Of a DNA stretch of 64,000 nucleotides, positions 10,826 to 19,968 are shown one piece after another. The stretch comes from Aquamicrobium zhengzhouense (GTDB taxonomy: Bacteria; Pseudomonadota; Alphaproteobacteria; Rhizobiales; Rhizobiaceae): the NCBI RefSeq assembly GCF_016124105.1, contig NZ_JADGMQ010000011.1, positions 62,001-126,000 of the forward strand, given 5' to 3'. Numbering within the stretch: position 1 is the first letter of the stretch; each line of letters starts with the position of its first letter. The notes beneath the pieces are model-generated. The model saw only the letters and a list, made by a program, of their open reading frames with translations, was not told the DNA's origin and made no database searches. The position numbers and the translations under genes are program-made.

Positions 10826-11480
10826 GCGCCCCCCCGCCCCCTTCGTCGCTTCGCGACACTTCCCCCGCACACGGGGGAAGATCCCCGGAGATGCCGAGCT
10901 CGACGCTCGGATCCTCCCCCGCGAAGCGGGGTGAGGGGGACCACCGAAGGTGGTGGAGGGGGCTATGGTCGCACCCTTCAAATCTAGGAAGAACACAGTC
11001 AGCAGCCCTTCCCTTCCCCGTGCACCCATTCCTCACGCGAGGAGAGAAACGCCCCTATCGACTCACGCAGGGGCTGCAAAAGGCTGAGCGCCCCGCCCCC
11101 TTCGTCGCTTCGCGACACTTCCCCCGCACACGGGGGAAGATCCCGGAGATGCCGGGCTCGACGCTCTGATCCTCCCCCGCGAAGCGGGGTGAGGGGGACC
11201 GCCGAAGGTGGTGGAGGGGGCTATGGTCGCACCCTTCAAATCTAGGAAGAACACAGTCAGCAGCCCTTCCCTTCCCCGTGCACCCATTCCTCACGCGAGG
11301 AGAGAAACGCCCCTATCGACTCACGCAGGGGCTGCAAAAGGCTGAGCGCGCCGCCCCCTTCGTCGCTTCGCGACACTTCCCCCGCACACGGGGGAAGATC
11401 CCGGAGATGCCGAGCTCCACGCCCGGATCCTCCCACGCGAAGCGGGGTGAGGGGGACCGCCGAAGGCGGTGGAGGGGGGC
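10811..11480. repeat. tandem array of ~258-bp units built on a palindromic intergenic element (2.6 copies)
   Basis: Three near-identical units start at about 10811, 11073 and 11331 (periods 259 and 258 bp); the third is cut short near 11480. Each unit holds a palindromic mosaic (CCCTTCGTCGCTTCGCGACA ... CCGAAGGTGGTGGAGGGGGC) and about 115 bp of unique spacer. The spacer end resembles the mutS 3' end (TATCGxCTCA, then AAAGGCTxAGCGCC). Related single palindromes occur at 18068, 18301, 23569, 23826 and 33391. Short reading frames inside are low-complexity by-products. No gene is seen. Confidence 0.9.
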
Positions 11481-11502
11481 GTAGCGAAAACTTAGACCGT
11501 CG

Positions 11503-11640
11503 CGCCACCCCTCATCGCCCTGCCAGGCACTTCTCCCCGCAAGGGGGAGCAGAAGCTGTGGCTATCTCTTCAAGTAGCGAATATCGCTCCTCGCCCCGTT
11601 TACGGGGAGAGGATGCCGGCAGGCAGGTGAGGGGCAGCAC
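11503..11640. repeat. second type of palindromic intergenic element (~138 bp)
   Basis: The two ends form an imperfect inverted repeat: GCCACCCCTCATCGCCCTGC at the left pairs with the complement of the CAGGCAGGTGAGGGGCAGC right end, each followed inwards by a TCTCCCC/GGGGAGA block. It differs from the TCGTCGCTTCGCGA type next to it and resembles widespread rhizobial intergenic palindromes. It abuts the P450 3' end. Confidence 0.7.
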
Positions 11641-11656
11641 TGTGCCCTCACCTGCC

Positions 11657-13030
11657 CTACCTCACCGAGACTTTCATCGGCAGGCCGCCTTGCGGTTGGG
11701 TGGTGAGCTTCTGGACCGGCCAGGGCTTTGTTTGCGGCAAGGTGTCGAAGCGGAAGCGGGACATTAGGGCGCCGAGGGCGATCACGGCCTCCTGCATTGC
11801 GAAGGCCGCGCCAATGCAGATGCGTGGACCAGCTCCAAATGGCAGATATTGATAGCGGTCGATCTTGTCGCGATTTTCGGGATGGAAGCGCTCGGGCAGG
11901 AATGCATCCGGATCTGTCCAAAGCTTGCGGTGGCGGTGGATCGTCCACGGCATGATCTGGATCTGCGCGCCTTCAATGATCTCAAGATCGCGCCAGCGTT
12001 CGGGCTGGATTACCTCGCGGCTGATCGAAGCGGCAGGCGGATAAAGCCGCATCGCTTCTTCAAAGGCGGCGCGCGTGTAAGGCATCTTGCCGAGCCATTC
12101 GTAGGGATCGGGCGTTGCCGCCAGCACCTCGTCGATCTCGGCCTCGATGCGGTCGCGCTCCCAAGGCGCTTCGGCAAGGCAATAGAGCGCCCAGCCCAGC
12201 GCACGCGCCGTTGTCTCGTGCCCTGCCCCGATAAACGTGATGATGTTGTCTTCAATCTCGGCTCGGCTGAGCCCGTCAGGGCCCTCAGCCTTCAGAAGCA
12301 GCGTCAGAAAATCGTTGGGCGAACCTTCCGGATCGCGGGCCAGCTTGTCCTTGCGCATCTGCATCGTGTCGGAGACGAGCTTGCGAAAGAAGGCCATCGT
12401 CTTTCGGCCGCGCAGGCGCGTGATGCGCGGGATCCAGTCCGGCGCGCCGATCAGGTCGAGCGGATCGACCCGGCCCATGGTTTCGAACAGGTGATCGACC
12501 TGATGCGCGAACTCGTCGGGATTTCCTGCGATCTCACCCGAAAACAGTGTTTCGGCGAGGATGTCATAGGTCAGCATGGTCATGTCGCGGGCGACGTCGG
12601 TGACCATGCCATCGTGATATTTTGCGACGAACTTTTCCGACACGCTCAGCATCGGCGCAGCAAAGCCCTGAATGTGGCGCGGCGTAAATACCGGGGCCAT
12701 CGCCTTGCGCGAGCGTTTCCACACGTCACCTTCAGCGGTGAGCAGGCCGTCATGCAGGATCGGGCGCAAGATCTTCTGGCGCACCCGCGCCATCCGGTAG
12801 TTCTTGGCGTTGTCAACGAGAATGTGCCGGATCAGTTCGGGATCGTTGGCAATCAGGAGCGGGCCACCAATCCCGGTACCGATCGAAATCCATGGCTCGT
12901 TGTAGGAGGGCTGGCCCCACAATTCGAGCGGATTGCGATAGACGATCCGCATCATCTCGATGGTGGAGGGCGGCGACGTGCGCGGTTTCGGCGCGGGCGG
13001 AACAAAGGGCGTCGGCTTGGTATCCATCAT
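11657..13030 (-). CDS. cytochrome P450 monooxygenase
   Basis: 457 residues from the ATG at 13030 (a second ATG follows immediately; GTG and TTG codons upstream are less likely). It has the I-helix motif AGHETT, the K-helix ExxR in EEAMR, the PERF-like meander (LPERFHPEN) and the heme loop FGAGPRICIG with Cys405 as proximal ligand. It is soluble, with no signal or membrane anchor, so it needs separate redox partners; no ferredoxin or reductase gene is adjacent. It is divergent from a branched-chain-amino-acid-type ABC operon. Substrate is unknown. Confidence 0.95.
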   Translation of the reverse strand: MMDTKPTPFVPPAPKPRTSPPSTIEMMRIVYRNPLELWGQPSYNEPWISIGTGIGGPLLIANDPELIRHILVDNAKNYRMARVRQKILRPILHDGLLTAEGDVWKRSRKAMAPVFTPRHIQGFAAPMLSVSEKFVAKYHDGMVTDVARDMTMLTYDILAETLFSGEIAGNPDEFAHQVDHLFETMGRVDPLDLIGAPDWIPRITRLRGRKTMAFFRKLVSDTMQMRKDKLARDPEGSPNDFLTLLLKAEGPDGLSRAEIEDNIITFIGAGHETTARALGWALYCLAEAPWERDRIEAEIDEVLAATPDPYEWLGKMPYTRAAFEEAMRLYPPAASISREVIQPERWRDLEIIEGAQIQIMPWTIHRHRKLWTDPDAFLPERFHPENRDKIDRYQYLPFGAGPRICIGAAFAMQEAVIALGALMSRFRFDTLPQTKPWPVQKLTTQPQGGLPMKVSVR

Positions 13031-13036
13031 CAACAC

Positions 13037-13377
13037 CTAGGAAGGGGCATGTAGAGGTTCAATCATTCATTGTCATTCACGAGATCACATAATCTGGACC
13101 AAACACGGATCTGACCAAATCGCATCTAAGTCAGCCTTACTGCCCTATCAATGCAACAATACTTAACGAGTGCATCAATTGCGCGACGGATGAACTGAGT
13201 TTTCTCAAAAATCCGGTCGAATAATGCGATGTGTTTCTTGCGTTGGCGATTCCTTTGTGCATCCTCAAGGAGTGGAACGAGCGACGGCAGATTGCTCGGC
13301 CAAGGGGAACGACCAGCCTCGGAGGAGGCGCACGAGTTAGGCGGGGCGTTCGCGCGCCTGCTATGTGTGAGGTGTGC
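13037..13377. other. intergenic region between divergent P450 and ABC operon
   Basis: About 340 bp, visibly richer in A/T than its surroundings, lying between two divergent transcription units and so expected to hold both promoters. Reading frames that cross it (for example an N-terminal extension of the ABC ATPase from 13231) lack homology-like features. No clear operator palindrome was recognised. Confidence 0.5.
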
Positions 13378-14133
13378 ATGGACGACGGCGTCATTCTGGC
13401 CGCAGACGACCTGACCAAGGAATTCAAGGGCTTCTTCGCTGTCGAAGGCGTCAGCCTTAAAATCAAGAGGGGCCAGATCCACGCCCTGATCGGTCCGAAC
13501 GGAGCAGGCAAGACCACCTGCTTCAATCTACTGACCAAATTCCTGCCGCCCACGCGCGGCCGGATCATCTACAAGGGCCAGGACATCACCGCGATGTCAC
13601 CTGCCGACATCGCCCGGCTCGGGCTGGTCCGCTCATTCCAGATATCTGCAGTCTTCCCGCATCTGACGGCGCTCGAAAATGTTCGCATCGCGCTGCAGCG
13701 CCAGCGCGGCGATTCCTTCGATTTCTGGCGCTCGCAAAAGGTGCTGCTGCAATTCGACGAGCGGGCGCGGGCCTTGCTTGCCGAAGTTGGCCTGTCCGAA
13801 TTCGAGCAGACGGAGGCCGGTGACCTGCCCTATGGGCGCAAACGCGCCCTCGAGATTGCCACCACGCTGGCACTTGACCCGGAAATGCTGCTGCTGGACG
13901 AGCCGATGGCGGGAATGGGCCATGAAGATGTCGACCGGATCGCGGCGCTTATCAGGCGCATCTCCGCGGACCGCACCATTTTGATGGTCGAGCACAATCT
14001 TTCAGTCGTCGCTTCCCTCTCGGATACGATCACCGTTCTGGCGCGTGGCAAGGTGCTGGCCGAGGGCGATTATGCAAGCGTTTCCAAAGATCCGCGTGTG
14101 ATCGAAGCCTATATTGGAGCTGGCCATGGCTGA
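13378..14133 (+). CDS. LivG-type ABC transporter ATPase
   Basis: 251 residues from the ATG at 13378, chosen because GAGGT lies five bases upstream and the conserved ABC fold begins a few residues later; an ATG at 13363 is possible. Walker A GPNGAGKTT is at residues 39-47, Walker B in MLLLDEPMAGM, and the H-loop in LMVEHN. The signature is atypical (LPYGRKRALEIA) as is usual for LivG/UrtD-like proteins. It powers, with the next ATPase, uptake by the HAAT family. Its stop overlaps the next start by 8 bp, showing translational coupling. Confidence 0.92.
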   Translation: MDDGVILAADDLTKEFKGFFAVEGVSLKIKRGQIHALIGPNGAGKTTCFNLLTKFLPPTRGRIIYKGQDITAMSPADIARLGLVRSFQISAVFPHLTALENVRIALQRQRGDSFDFWRSQKVLLQFDERARALLAEVGLSEFEQTEAGDLPYGRKRALEIATTLALDPEMLLLDEPMAGMGHEDVDRIAALIRRISADRTILMVEHNLSVVASLSDTITVLARGKVLAEGDYASVSKDPRVIEAYIGAGHG

Positions 14134-14869
14134 GGCTGCAACTGCAACCCGCCCGGAAACGGCGACGCGCCAGCCGCTCCTTGCCGTTCGCAACCTCGAA
14201 GCCTGGTATGGCGAAAGCCACGTCCTCCACGGCGTCAACTTCAACGTCTTCCCTGGCGAGGTGGTGACGCTGCTCGGTCGCAACGGCGCCGGAAAAACCA
14301 CGACGTTGAAGTCGGTCATGGGGATCTTGACGAAGCGCAAAGGCTCGGTCGTCTTTCAGGGCAAGGAGCTAATGCATGCACCAGCGCGCTATATTGCGCG
14401 TGAAGGCATCGCCTTTTGCCCCGAGGAGCGCGGCATCTTCTCGTCGCTATCGGTCGAGGAAAATTTGATGCTGCCGCCGCAGGTGAAACCCGGCGGCATG
14501 AGCGTCGAGCAGATTTTCGACCTGTTTCCCAACCTCAAGGAGCGGCTCAACAGCCAGGGCACCAAGCTTTCCGGCGGTGAGCAGCAAATGCTGGCAATTG
14601 GCCGCATCCTTCGAACCGGCGCAAAGATGCTTCTGCTGGACGAGCCTACCGAAGGGCTTGCACCGGTCATCATCCAGCATATCGGGCGCACCATTGCCCA
14701 ACTGAAAAACGAGGGCTTCACCATCGTCCTCGTCGAGCAGAATTTTCGCTTCGCATCCACGGTCGCCGACCGTCACTACGTGGTCGATCAGGGCCGCGTG
14801 GTCGACGAGATCGCCAATGCCGACATCGAAGCGAATCTTGAAAAGCTGCACGCCTATCTCGGCGTGTAG
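14126..14869 (+). CDS. LivF-type ABC transporter ATPase
   Basis: 247 residues from the ATG at 14126. Walker A GRNGAGKTT (51-59), signature LSGGEQQMLAIGR, Walker B MLLLDEPTEGL and a C-terminal VDEI...LEKLHAYLGV tail are characteristic of LivF. It is the second nucleotide-binding subunit of the operon 13378-18056. The gap to the binding-protein gene is 43 bp. Confidence 0.93.
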   Translation: MAEAATATRPETATRQPLLAVRNLEAWYGESHVLHGVNFNVFPGEVVTLLGRNGAGKTTTLKSVMGILTKRKGSVVFQGKELMHAPARYIAREGIAFCPEERGIFSSLSVEENLMLPPQVKPGGMSVEQIFDLFPNLKERLNSQGTKLSGGEQQMLAIGRILRTGAKMLLLDEPTEGLAPVIIQHIGRTIAQLKNEGFTIVLVEQNFRFASTVADRHYVVDQGRVVDEIANADIEANLEKLHAYLGV

Positions 14870-14912
14870 GGAGCAAAGCGCCGCAAAAAGCGCTCAACCG
14901 GAGGAGACTGAC

Positions 14913-16112
14913 ATGAGGAAGACTGGATTTTTACTAGCATCCCTCGCCGCCTCGCTTATGGCATCGAGCGCGTTGGCACAGGAGGTTTCCGTCAAGATCG
15001 GCGTGCTGAACGATCGCTCAGGCATCTATGCGGATCTGTCGGGCGAGGGCTCGGTGATAGCTGCGCGTATGGCCGCTGAGGATTTTGGTGCCGAGGCCAA
15101 GGGGATCAAGGTCGAGATCGTCTCGGCAGACCACCAGAACAAACCGGACGTCGCCTCTACCATCGCCCGCCAGTGGATCGACCAGGATGGCGTCAATGTC
15201 ATCGTCGACGTTCCAACCTCCTCTGCGGCGCTCGCAGTTAACGAGATCGTCAAGGAAGCCAACGTCCTGTTCATCAATTCTGGCGCCGCCGCTTCGGATC
15301 TGACCGGTCCCGCCTGTACCCCCCACACCGTCCACTGGACCTACGACACCTGGGCGCTCGCCCATGGCACAGGATCGGCGATGGTGGAAAATGGCGGCGA
15401 TTCGTGGTTTTTCCTGACGGCCGATTATGCCTTCGGCCATGCCCTTGAGCGCGACACGACCGCTGTTGTGGAAGCATCCGGCGGCACGGTGGTCGGTTCG
15501 GTTCGCCACCCCTTCCCCGGAACCGATTTCTCCTCGTTCCTGCTGCAGGCTCAAGCCTCGGAGGCCAAGGTGATCGGCCTTGCCAATGCGGGCGGCGACA
15601 CGATCAACTCGATCAAGCAAGCAGCCGAGTTCGGCATCACACAGGCGGGCCAGGCTCTTGCGGGCCTTTTGATCTTCATCACCGACGTTCACGCGCTTGG
15701 CCTTGAAACGGCTCAGGGGCTCGTCCTCACGGAGAGCTTCTACTGGGACCTCAACGACAGCACTCGCGAGTGGTCCGCCCGGTTTGAAGGCATTGACGGC
15801 GATAAGCCGACCATGGTGCAGGCAGGCGTTTACGCCGGTGTCCTCCACTACCTGAAAGCTGTCGAAGCCGCGAAGTCCAACGAGGCCGATACGGTCATCG
15901 CCAAGATGAAGGAAATTCCGACCGACGATCCGCTGTTCGGCAAGGGCGAAATCCGGGCCGATGGCCGCAAGGTGCACGACATGTACCTCTTCAAGGTCAA
16001 GGCACCAGCCGACTCCAAGGGGCCGTGGGATTATTACGAGACGCTGGCGACCATCCCTGCCGACAAGGCATTCCGCCCGCTCAATGAAGGGAACTGCCCG
16101 CTCGTCCAATAA
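14913..16112 (+). CDS. periplasmic substrate-binding protein of LivK/HAAT ABC transporter
   Basis: 399 residues from the ATG at 14913 with GGAGGA eight bases upstream. A Sec signal peptide (MRKTGFLLASLAASLMASSA, then LAQ) precedes a type I periplasmic binding fold (VSVKIGVLNDRSGIYADLSG). It captures a ligand for the LivHMGF-type transporter. This subfamily covers amino acids, amides, urea and aromatic acids, and the ligand cannot be read from the sequence. A later ATPase-type start at 14817 in the same frame is rejected because it would bury the signal peptide. Confidence 0.92.
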   Translation: MRKTGFLLASLAASLMASSALAQEVSVKIGVLNDRSGIYADLSGEGSVIAARMAAEDFGAEAKGIKVEIVSADHQNKPDVASTIARQWIDQDGVNVIVDVPTSSAALAVNEIVKEANVLFINSGAAASDLTGPACTPHTVHWTYDTWALAHGTGSAMVENGGDSWFFLTADYAFGHALERDTTAVVEASGGTVVGSVRHPFPGTDFSSFLLQAQASEAKVIGLANAGGDTINSIKQAAEFGITQAGQALAGLLIFITDVHALGLETAQGLVLTESFYWDLNDSTREWSARFEGIDGDKPTMVQAGVYAGVLHYLKAVEAAKSNEADTVIAKMKEIPTDDPLFGKGEIRADGRKVHDMYLFKVKAPADSKGPWDYYETLATIPADKAFRPLNEGNCPLVQ

Positions 16113-16185
16113 GCGTTCGTGGTCGCGCGCCGCTCTCTTTGATTGCGGCGCGCTCCTCACCTGAAACAACCGGCAGGACGGCTCG

Positions 16186-17073
16186 ATGTTCGAACTATTA
16201 GGTATCCCGCCCCAGGCGCTTTTCGGGCAATTGCTGCTCGGGCTTATCAACGGATCGTTCTATGCGATCCTGTCGCTGGGGCTCGCAGTGATCTTCGGCC
16301 TGCTCAACATCATCAATTTCACCCATGGCGCTCAATATATGTTCGGCGCGTTCGTGGCGTGGATGCTCCTGACCTATGGCGGCCTCGGCTATTGGTGGGC
16401 GCTCATCCTCGTTCCGATCATCGTCGGCATTACAGGGATCATAATCGAGCGGCTGCTTATCGCTCGGCTCTACCATCTCGATCACCTTTACGGGCTGCTG
16501 CTTACCTTCGGTCTTGCCCTCATCATTCAGGGGCTGCTGCGCAATCAGTACGGCATATCCGGCCTGCCCTACGCCATCCCGCCACAACTTGCCGGGGGAC
16601 AAAATCTCGGCTTCATGTTCCTGCCGAACTATCGCGGCTGGGTGGTGGTGGCATCGCTGATCGTCTGTTTCGGCACGTGGTTCGTCATCGAGAAAACCCG
16701 GCTGGGAGCCTATCTTCGCGCCGCCACCGAAAACCCGACGCTCGTCGGCGCCTTCGGCATCAACGTGCCGCGCATGATCACGCTGACCTACGGTTTTGGC
16801 GTTGCGCTGGCGGCCTTTGCCGGTGTGCTTGCCGCGCCGATCTACTCGGTCAATCCCAATATGGGCGCGGACCTCATCATCGTCGTCTTCGCCGTGGTCG
16901 TCATTGGCGGAATGGGCTCGATCCTCGGAGCGATCATTACGGGGTTTGGCCTTGGCCTCGTCGAGGGCCTGACAAAGGTGTTTTATCCTGAGGCCTCCTC
17001 CGTCGTGATATTCGTCATCATGGCCATCGTGCTTCTCTTCAAGCCGGCTGGTCTGTTCGGGAGGACTGCGTGA
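16186..17073 (+). CDS. LivH-type ABC transporter permease
   Basis: 295 residues, about eight hydrophobic segments. The start (FGQLLLGLINGSFYAILSLG), the LNIINFTHGAQYMFGAF segment and the GGMGSILGAIITGFGLGLVE loop are typical of LivH. It forms half of the membrane channel. Its TGA overlaps the following ATG (TGATG), so translation of the two permeases is coupled. Confidence 0.93.
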   Translation: MFELLGIPPQALFGQLLLGLINGSFYAILSLGLAVIFGLLNIINFTHGAQYMFGAFVAWMLLTYGGLGYWWALILVPIIVGITGIIIERLLIARLYHLDHLYGLLLTFGLALIIQGLLRNQYGISGLPYAIPPQLAGGQNLGFMFLPNYRGWVVVASLIVCFGTWFVIEKTRLGAYLRAATENPTLVGAFGINVPRMITLTYGFGVALAAFAGVLAAPIYSVNPNMGADLIIVVFAVVVIGGMGSILGAIITGFGLGLVEGLTKVFYPEASSVVIFVIMAIVLLFKPAGLFGRTA

Positions 17074-18056
17074 TGAGCGCCGCTGTCGAAACAGACAATT
17101 CGGGCATTTCGGTCCAGCAGGCGCGTGGCGGCATGCCCGCCCATCACGCGGCAATCTTCATCGCCCTGCTCGCGGCGGGGCTGGTAGCACCTTTCCTGCT
17201 TTACCCGGTCTTCGTGATGAAGGTGCTGTGCTTTGCGCTGTTCGCCTGCGCCTTCAATTTGTTGCTTGGCTATGGCGGACTTCTGTCGTTCGGCCATGCC
17301 GCCTATTTTGGTGGGGCGGCCTATATTTCTGCCCATGCAGCAAAGGTCTGGGGCTTTCCGCCCGAGCTTGCAATCTTGTCGGGCACATTGGCGGCAGCCA
17401 TATTGGGCACCGCCATTGGCGCGCTCGCCATCAGGCGTCAGGGCATCTACTTCGCGATGGTGACGCTCGCCTTTGCGCAGATGGTGTTTTTCTTCTCCCT
17501 GCAAGCACCCTTTACCGGCGGCGAAGACGGTATTCAGGCGGTGCCGAGAGGCATGCTGTTTGGCCTCATCAATCTGCGTTCGGACATCACCCTCTACTTC
17601 GTGGTCTTGGCGATCTTTCTTGGCGGCCTCCTGATGATCTACCGCATCATCCACTCGCCGTTCGGACAGGTGCTGAAGGCGATCCGCGAAAACGAGCCAA
17701 GGGCGATTTCGCTCGGCTACCGCACCAACCGCTACAAGCTCGCGGTGTTTGTCCTGTCGGCGACGCTGGCGGGGCTGGCGGGCTCGACCAAGGCGATCGT
17801 GTTCCAGCTGGCTTCGCTCACCGATGTGCACTGGTCAATGTCCGGTGAAGTGGTGCTGATGACGCTGATCGGCGGGATGGGAACCGTCTTCGGCCCGATC
17901 GTCGGCGCAGCCGTAATCGTTACGATGCAGAACTACCTCGCCACCATGGGCGCCTGGGTGACCGTCATCCAGGGCTGCATCTTCGTCATCTGCGTGCTGC
18001 TCTTCCGCGAAGGCGTTGTCGGCGTGATAGCAAGATGGGTGAAGCGGCCGTTGTAA
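17073..18056 (+). CDS. LivM-type ABC transporter permease
   Basis: 327 residues from the ATG at 17073, overlapping the livH-type stop by one base. It has the LivM motifs NLLLGYGGLLSFGHAAYFG and the transport-coupling segment RENEPRAISLGYRTNRYKL, followed by IGGMGTVFGPIVGA. It completes the operon ATPase-ATPase-binding protein-permease-permease. The 3' side runs into palindromic repeats and a decayed copy of the neighbouring MATE gene tail. Confidence 0.93.
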   Translation: MSAAVETDNSGISVQQARGGMPAHHAAIFIALLAAGLVAPFLLYPVFVMKVLCFALFACAFNLLLGYGGLLSFGHAAYFGGAAYISAHAAKVWGFPPELAILSGTLAAAILGTAIGALAIRRQGIYFAMVTLAFAQMVFFFSLQAPFTGGEDGIQAVPRGMLFGLINLRSDITLYFVVLAIFLGGLLMIYRIIHSPFGQVLKAIRENEPRAISLGYRTNRYKLAVFVLSATLAGLAGSTKAIVFQLASLTDVHWSMSGEVVLMTLIGGMGTVFGPIVGAAVIVTMQNYLATMGAWVTVIQGCIFVICVLLFREGVVGVIARWVKRPL

Positions 18057-18067
18057 CGCGGGGCGCC

Positions 18068-18201
18068 AGACGCCCCCTCCACCACCTTCGGTGGTCCCCC
18101 TCACCCCGCTTCGCGGGGAGGACCCCAGCATCAAGCTCAGCATCTCCGGGATCCTCCCCCTCGCGAGGGGGAGGTGGCACGAAGTGCCGGAGGGGGCGGC
18201 C
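18068..18201. repeat. palindromic intergenic element
   Basis: Mosaic of inverted repeats (CCCTCCACCACCTTCGGTGG, CCCCGCTTCGCGGGG, CCTCCCCCTCGCGAGGGGGA) ending in GGAGGGGGCGG. It lies after livM and is the first of two copies here. Confidence 0.85.
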
Positions 18202-18206
18202 GGGCT

Positions 18207-18299
18207 TTAACTCGCCAGCCTGTCGCGCCGGATCCAGATGCCGACGCCGGCCCTAATCAACGTGGTAGCAATGGCGAAGATGCCGTCTAACGCTGGTAG
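18207..18299 (-). pseudogene. decayed duplicate of the MATE gene 3' end
   Basis: Bases 18207-18236 match the MATE gene end at 18444-18473 base for base, including the stop codon; then 18231-18248 continue as a match to 18522-18539. The copy therefore lacks 54 bp (18 codons) between two GATCCA repeats. Read on the minus strand it ends AGVGIWIRRDRLAS, against KGVGIW...RWIRRDRLAS in the intact gene. Beyond 18249 the similarity is lost. Confidence 0.8.
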
Positions 18300-18300
18300 C

Positions 18301-18437
18301 GCCACACGCCCCCTTCGTCGCTTCGCGCCACTTCCCCCGCAGGCGGCGGAAGATCCCCAGAGAAGCCGCGCACGACGTTTGGATCCTCCCCTGCGAAGCG
18401 GGGGAGGGGGACCATCGAAGATGGTGGAGGGGGCGGC
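18301..18437. repeat. palindromic intergenic element, second copy
   Basis: Starts CACGCCCCCTTCGTCGCTTC and ends GATGGTGGAGGGGGCGG, in the opposite arrangement to 18068-18201. Both copies are directly joined to the same GGGGGCGGCCGGGCTTTAAC junction leading into a MATE gene tail, which points to duplication by recombination between elements. Confidence 0.85.
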
Positions 18438-18443
18438 CGGGCT

Positions 18444-19835
18444 TTAACTCGCCAGCCTGTCGCGCCGGATCCAACGCCCGATCAGCAGCGCTCCGACCAC
18501 AGCAAGACCGCTCGAAAGGCCGATCCAGATGCCGACGCCCTTCAGCCCGCCCCAGAAGGCGAGGCCGGCTCCAAGCGGCATGCCGACGCACCAATAGCCG
18601 ATGCCGGCATAGATCATCGGAACCCGTGTGTCCCGCAGCCCTCGCAGCATCCCGCTGCCAACCGCCTGCGCGCCATCGGCAATCTGGAACAGCGCAGCAA
18701 AGGACAAAAAGGTCACTGCCATGGTGATGACGCCAGCATTGGCCGGATCGCCAACATCGATGAAGCCCATGATCAGCCAGTGCGGCACCGTGACCATGGT
18801 GATTGCCGTCAGCGTCATGAAGGTGAGGCCCATGGCAAGCGCCGTCCAACCTGCGCGGCCGACACCTTCATGGTCGCCAGCCCCGTGAAAGCGGCCGACC
18901 CGCACTGTTGCCGCCTGCCCTATGCCCATCGGCACCATGAAGGTGATCGCGCCAATTTGCAGCGCAATGGCATGTGCGGCGAGTGAGACAGTGTCGATCA
19001 ACCCCATCAGCAGGCCCGACGCACTGAAAATAGCGACTTCGAAAACGAGGATCCCGGCGATCGGCAGGCCAAGGCGCAGCATGTCGAAAAAGCGGGGCCA
19101 GTCCGCGCGCCAGAAGCGACCGAACAAGTGATAGCGGCGGAAAACGCGGTGGCGCAAGATAACAAGCGCCATGCCGCCAAACATCAGCGTTGCGGCAAGC
19201 GTCGTGCTGATCCCCGCGCCGAACAGCCCCAAGGCAGGAAAACCGAAATTTCCGAACATCAGGCAATAATTTGAAAGGGCGTTGAAGGCGACGGCAACGA
19301 AGACGATGACCAGCGCCCAGCCCGGCCGCTCCAGCGCCGAGATGAACGAGCGCAGCACGACGAACCCGTAGAAGGGGAGGATCGACCATTGCATCGAGCG
19401 CATATAGACGCCCGAGCCTGCGGCCAGATGCGGCTCCTGCCCCATGGCGACGAGGATCTCTTCCGTGTGCCACAACAACAGCCACAGCGGCAGCGCGACC
19501 ATGCAGGCGATCCAGAGGCCTTGCCGCACGGTTCTGCGCACATCGCGCACGGAGTGGCGATTGCGTCCGATCTCGAAGGCGACCATCGGCGAGACCGCAA
19601 GGATCAGGCCGAGCCCGAACATCATCGGCGCAAAATAAAGATTGGACCCCAGCGTGCCCGAAGCAAGTGCGTCCGGACCCAGGCGTCCCATCATCATGAC
19701 GTCGGTGGTGTTCATCGCCGTCTGGCCGAGATTGGTGAGGATCATCGGCCAGGCGAGCGCCAGCATGGCCTTGGCCTCGGATAACCAGGTGCGGCGGGTT
19801 GGTGATGGAACTGAGTCGCGAGCAAGTGAGGTCAT
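18444..19835 (-). CDS. MATE-family multidrug efflux transporter (NorM-like)
   Basis: 463 residues with about twelve hydrophobic segments in two homologous halves, the normal size for MATE pumps. Features are the N-terminal LAWPMILTNLGQTAMNTTDV motif and the second-half equivalent LGLPIAGILVFEVAIFSASG. These inner-membrane antiporters export cationic drugs and dyes with Na+ or H+. It starts at the ATG at 19835 and is divergent from argB. Its 3' end is duplicated in part downstream. Confidence 0.93.
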   Translation of the reverse strand: MTSLARDSVPSPTRRTWLSEAKAMLALAWPMILTNLGQTAMNTTDVMMMGRLGPDALASGTLGSNLYFAPMMFGLGLILAVSPMVAFEIGRNRHSVRDVRRTVRQGLWIACMVALPLWLLLWHTEEILVAMGQEPHLAAGSGVYMRSMQWSILPFYGFVVLRSFISALERPGWALVIVFVAVAFNALSNYCLMFGNFGFPALGLFGAGISTTLAATLMFGGMALVILRHRVFRRYHLFGRFWRADWPRFFDMLRLGLPIAGILVFEVAIFSASGLLMGLIDTVSLAAHAIALQIGAITFMVPMGIGQAATVRVGRFHGAGDHEGVGRAGWTALAMGLTFMTLTAITMVTVPHWLIMGFIDVGDPANAGVITMAVTFLSFAALFQIADGAQAVGSGMLRGLRDTRVPMIYAGIGYWCVGMPLGAGLAFWGGLKGVGIWIGLSSGLAVVGALLIGRWIRRDRLAS

Positions 19836-19968
19836 TGCAGGTCAATAGCGCCTTATCCGCCAGAATCCAAAACCAGCACGGCGGCATCCTTGGCGCAAGC
19901 AATTGCCCGGGCATTTATTTGTCGCTAAGACCCCTGCCAGCAATTGCTCGCCAACGCCCGAGGTTTTG

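Noticed and set aside
10811-11480. CRISPR-like array at the mutS end
   Set aside because: The units are 258 bp long and identical throughout, with no short repeats separated by unique spacers; they are tandem palindromic elements.
11849-13054. 401-residue open frame antisense to the P450 gene
   Set aside because: Shadow of the codon bias of the P450 gene; no recognisable motif or start site.
13231-13377. N-terminal extension of the first ABC ATPase
   Set aside because: Arg/Gly-rich sequence without homology in an A/T-rich control region; the ATG at 13378 has a good ribosome-binding site.
15018-16250. 410-residue open frame antisense to the binding-protein gene
   Set aside because: Overlaps a clear binding-protein gene completely and has no protein-like features.
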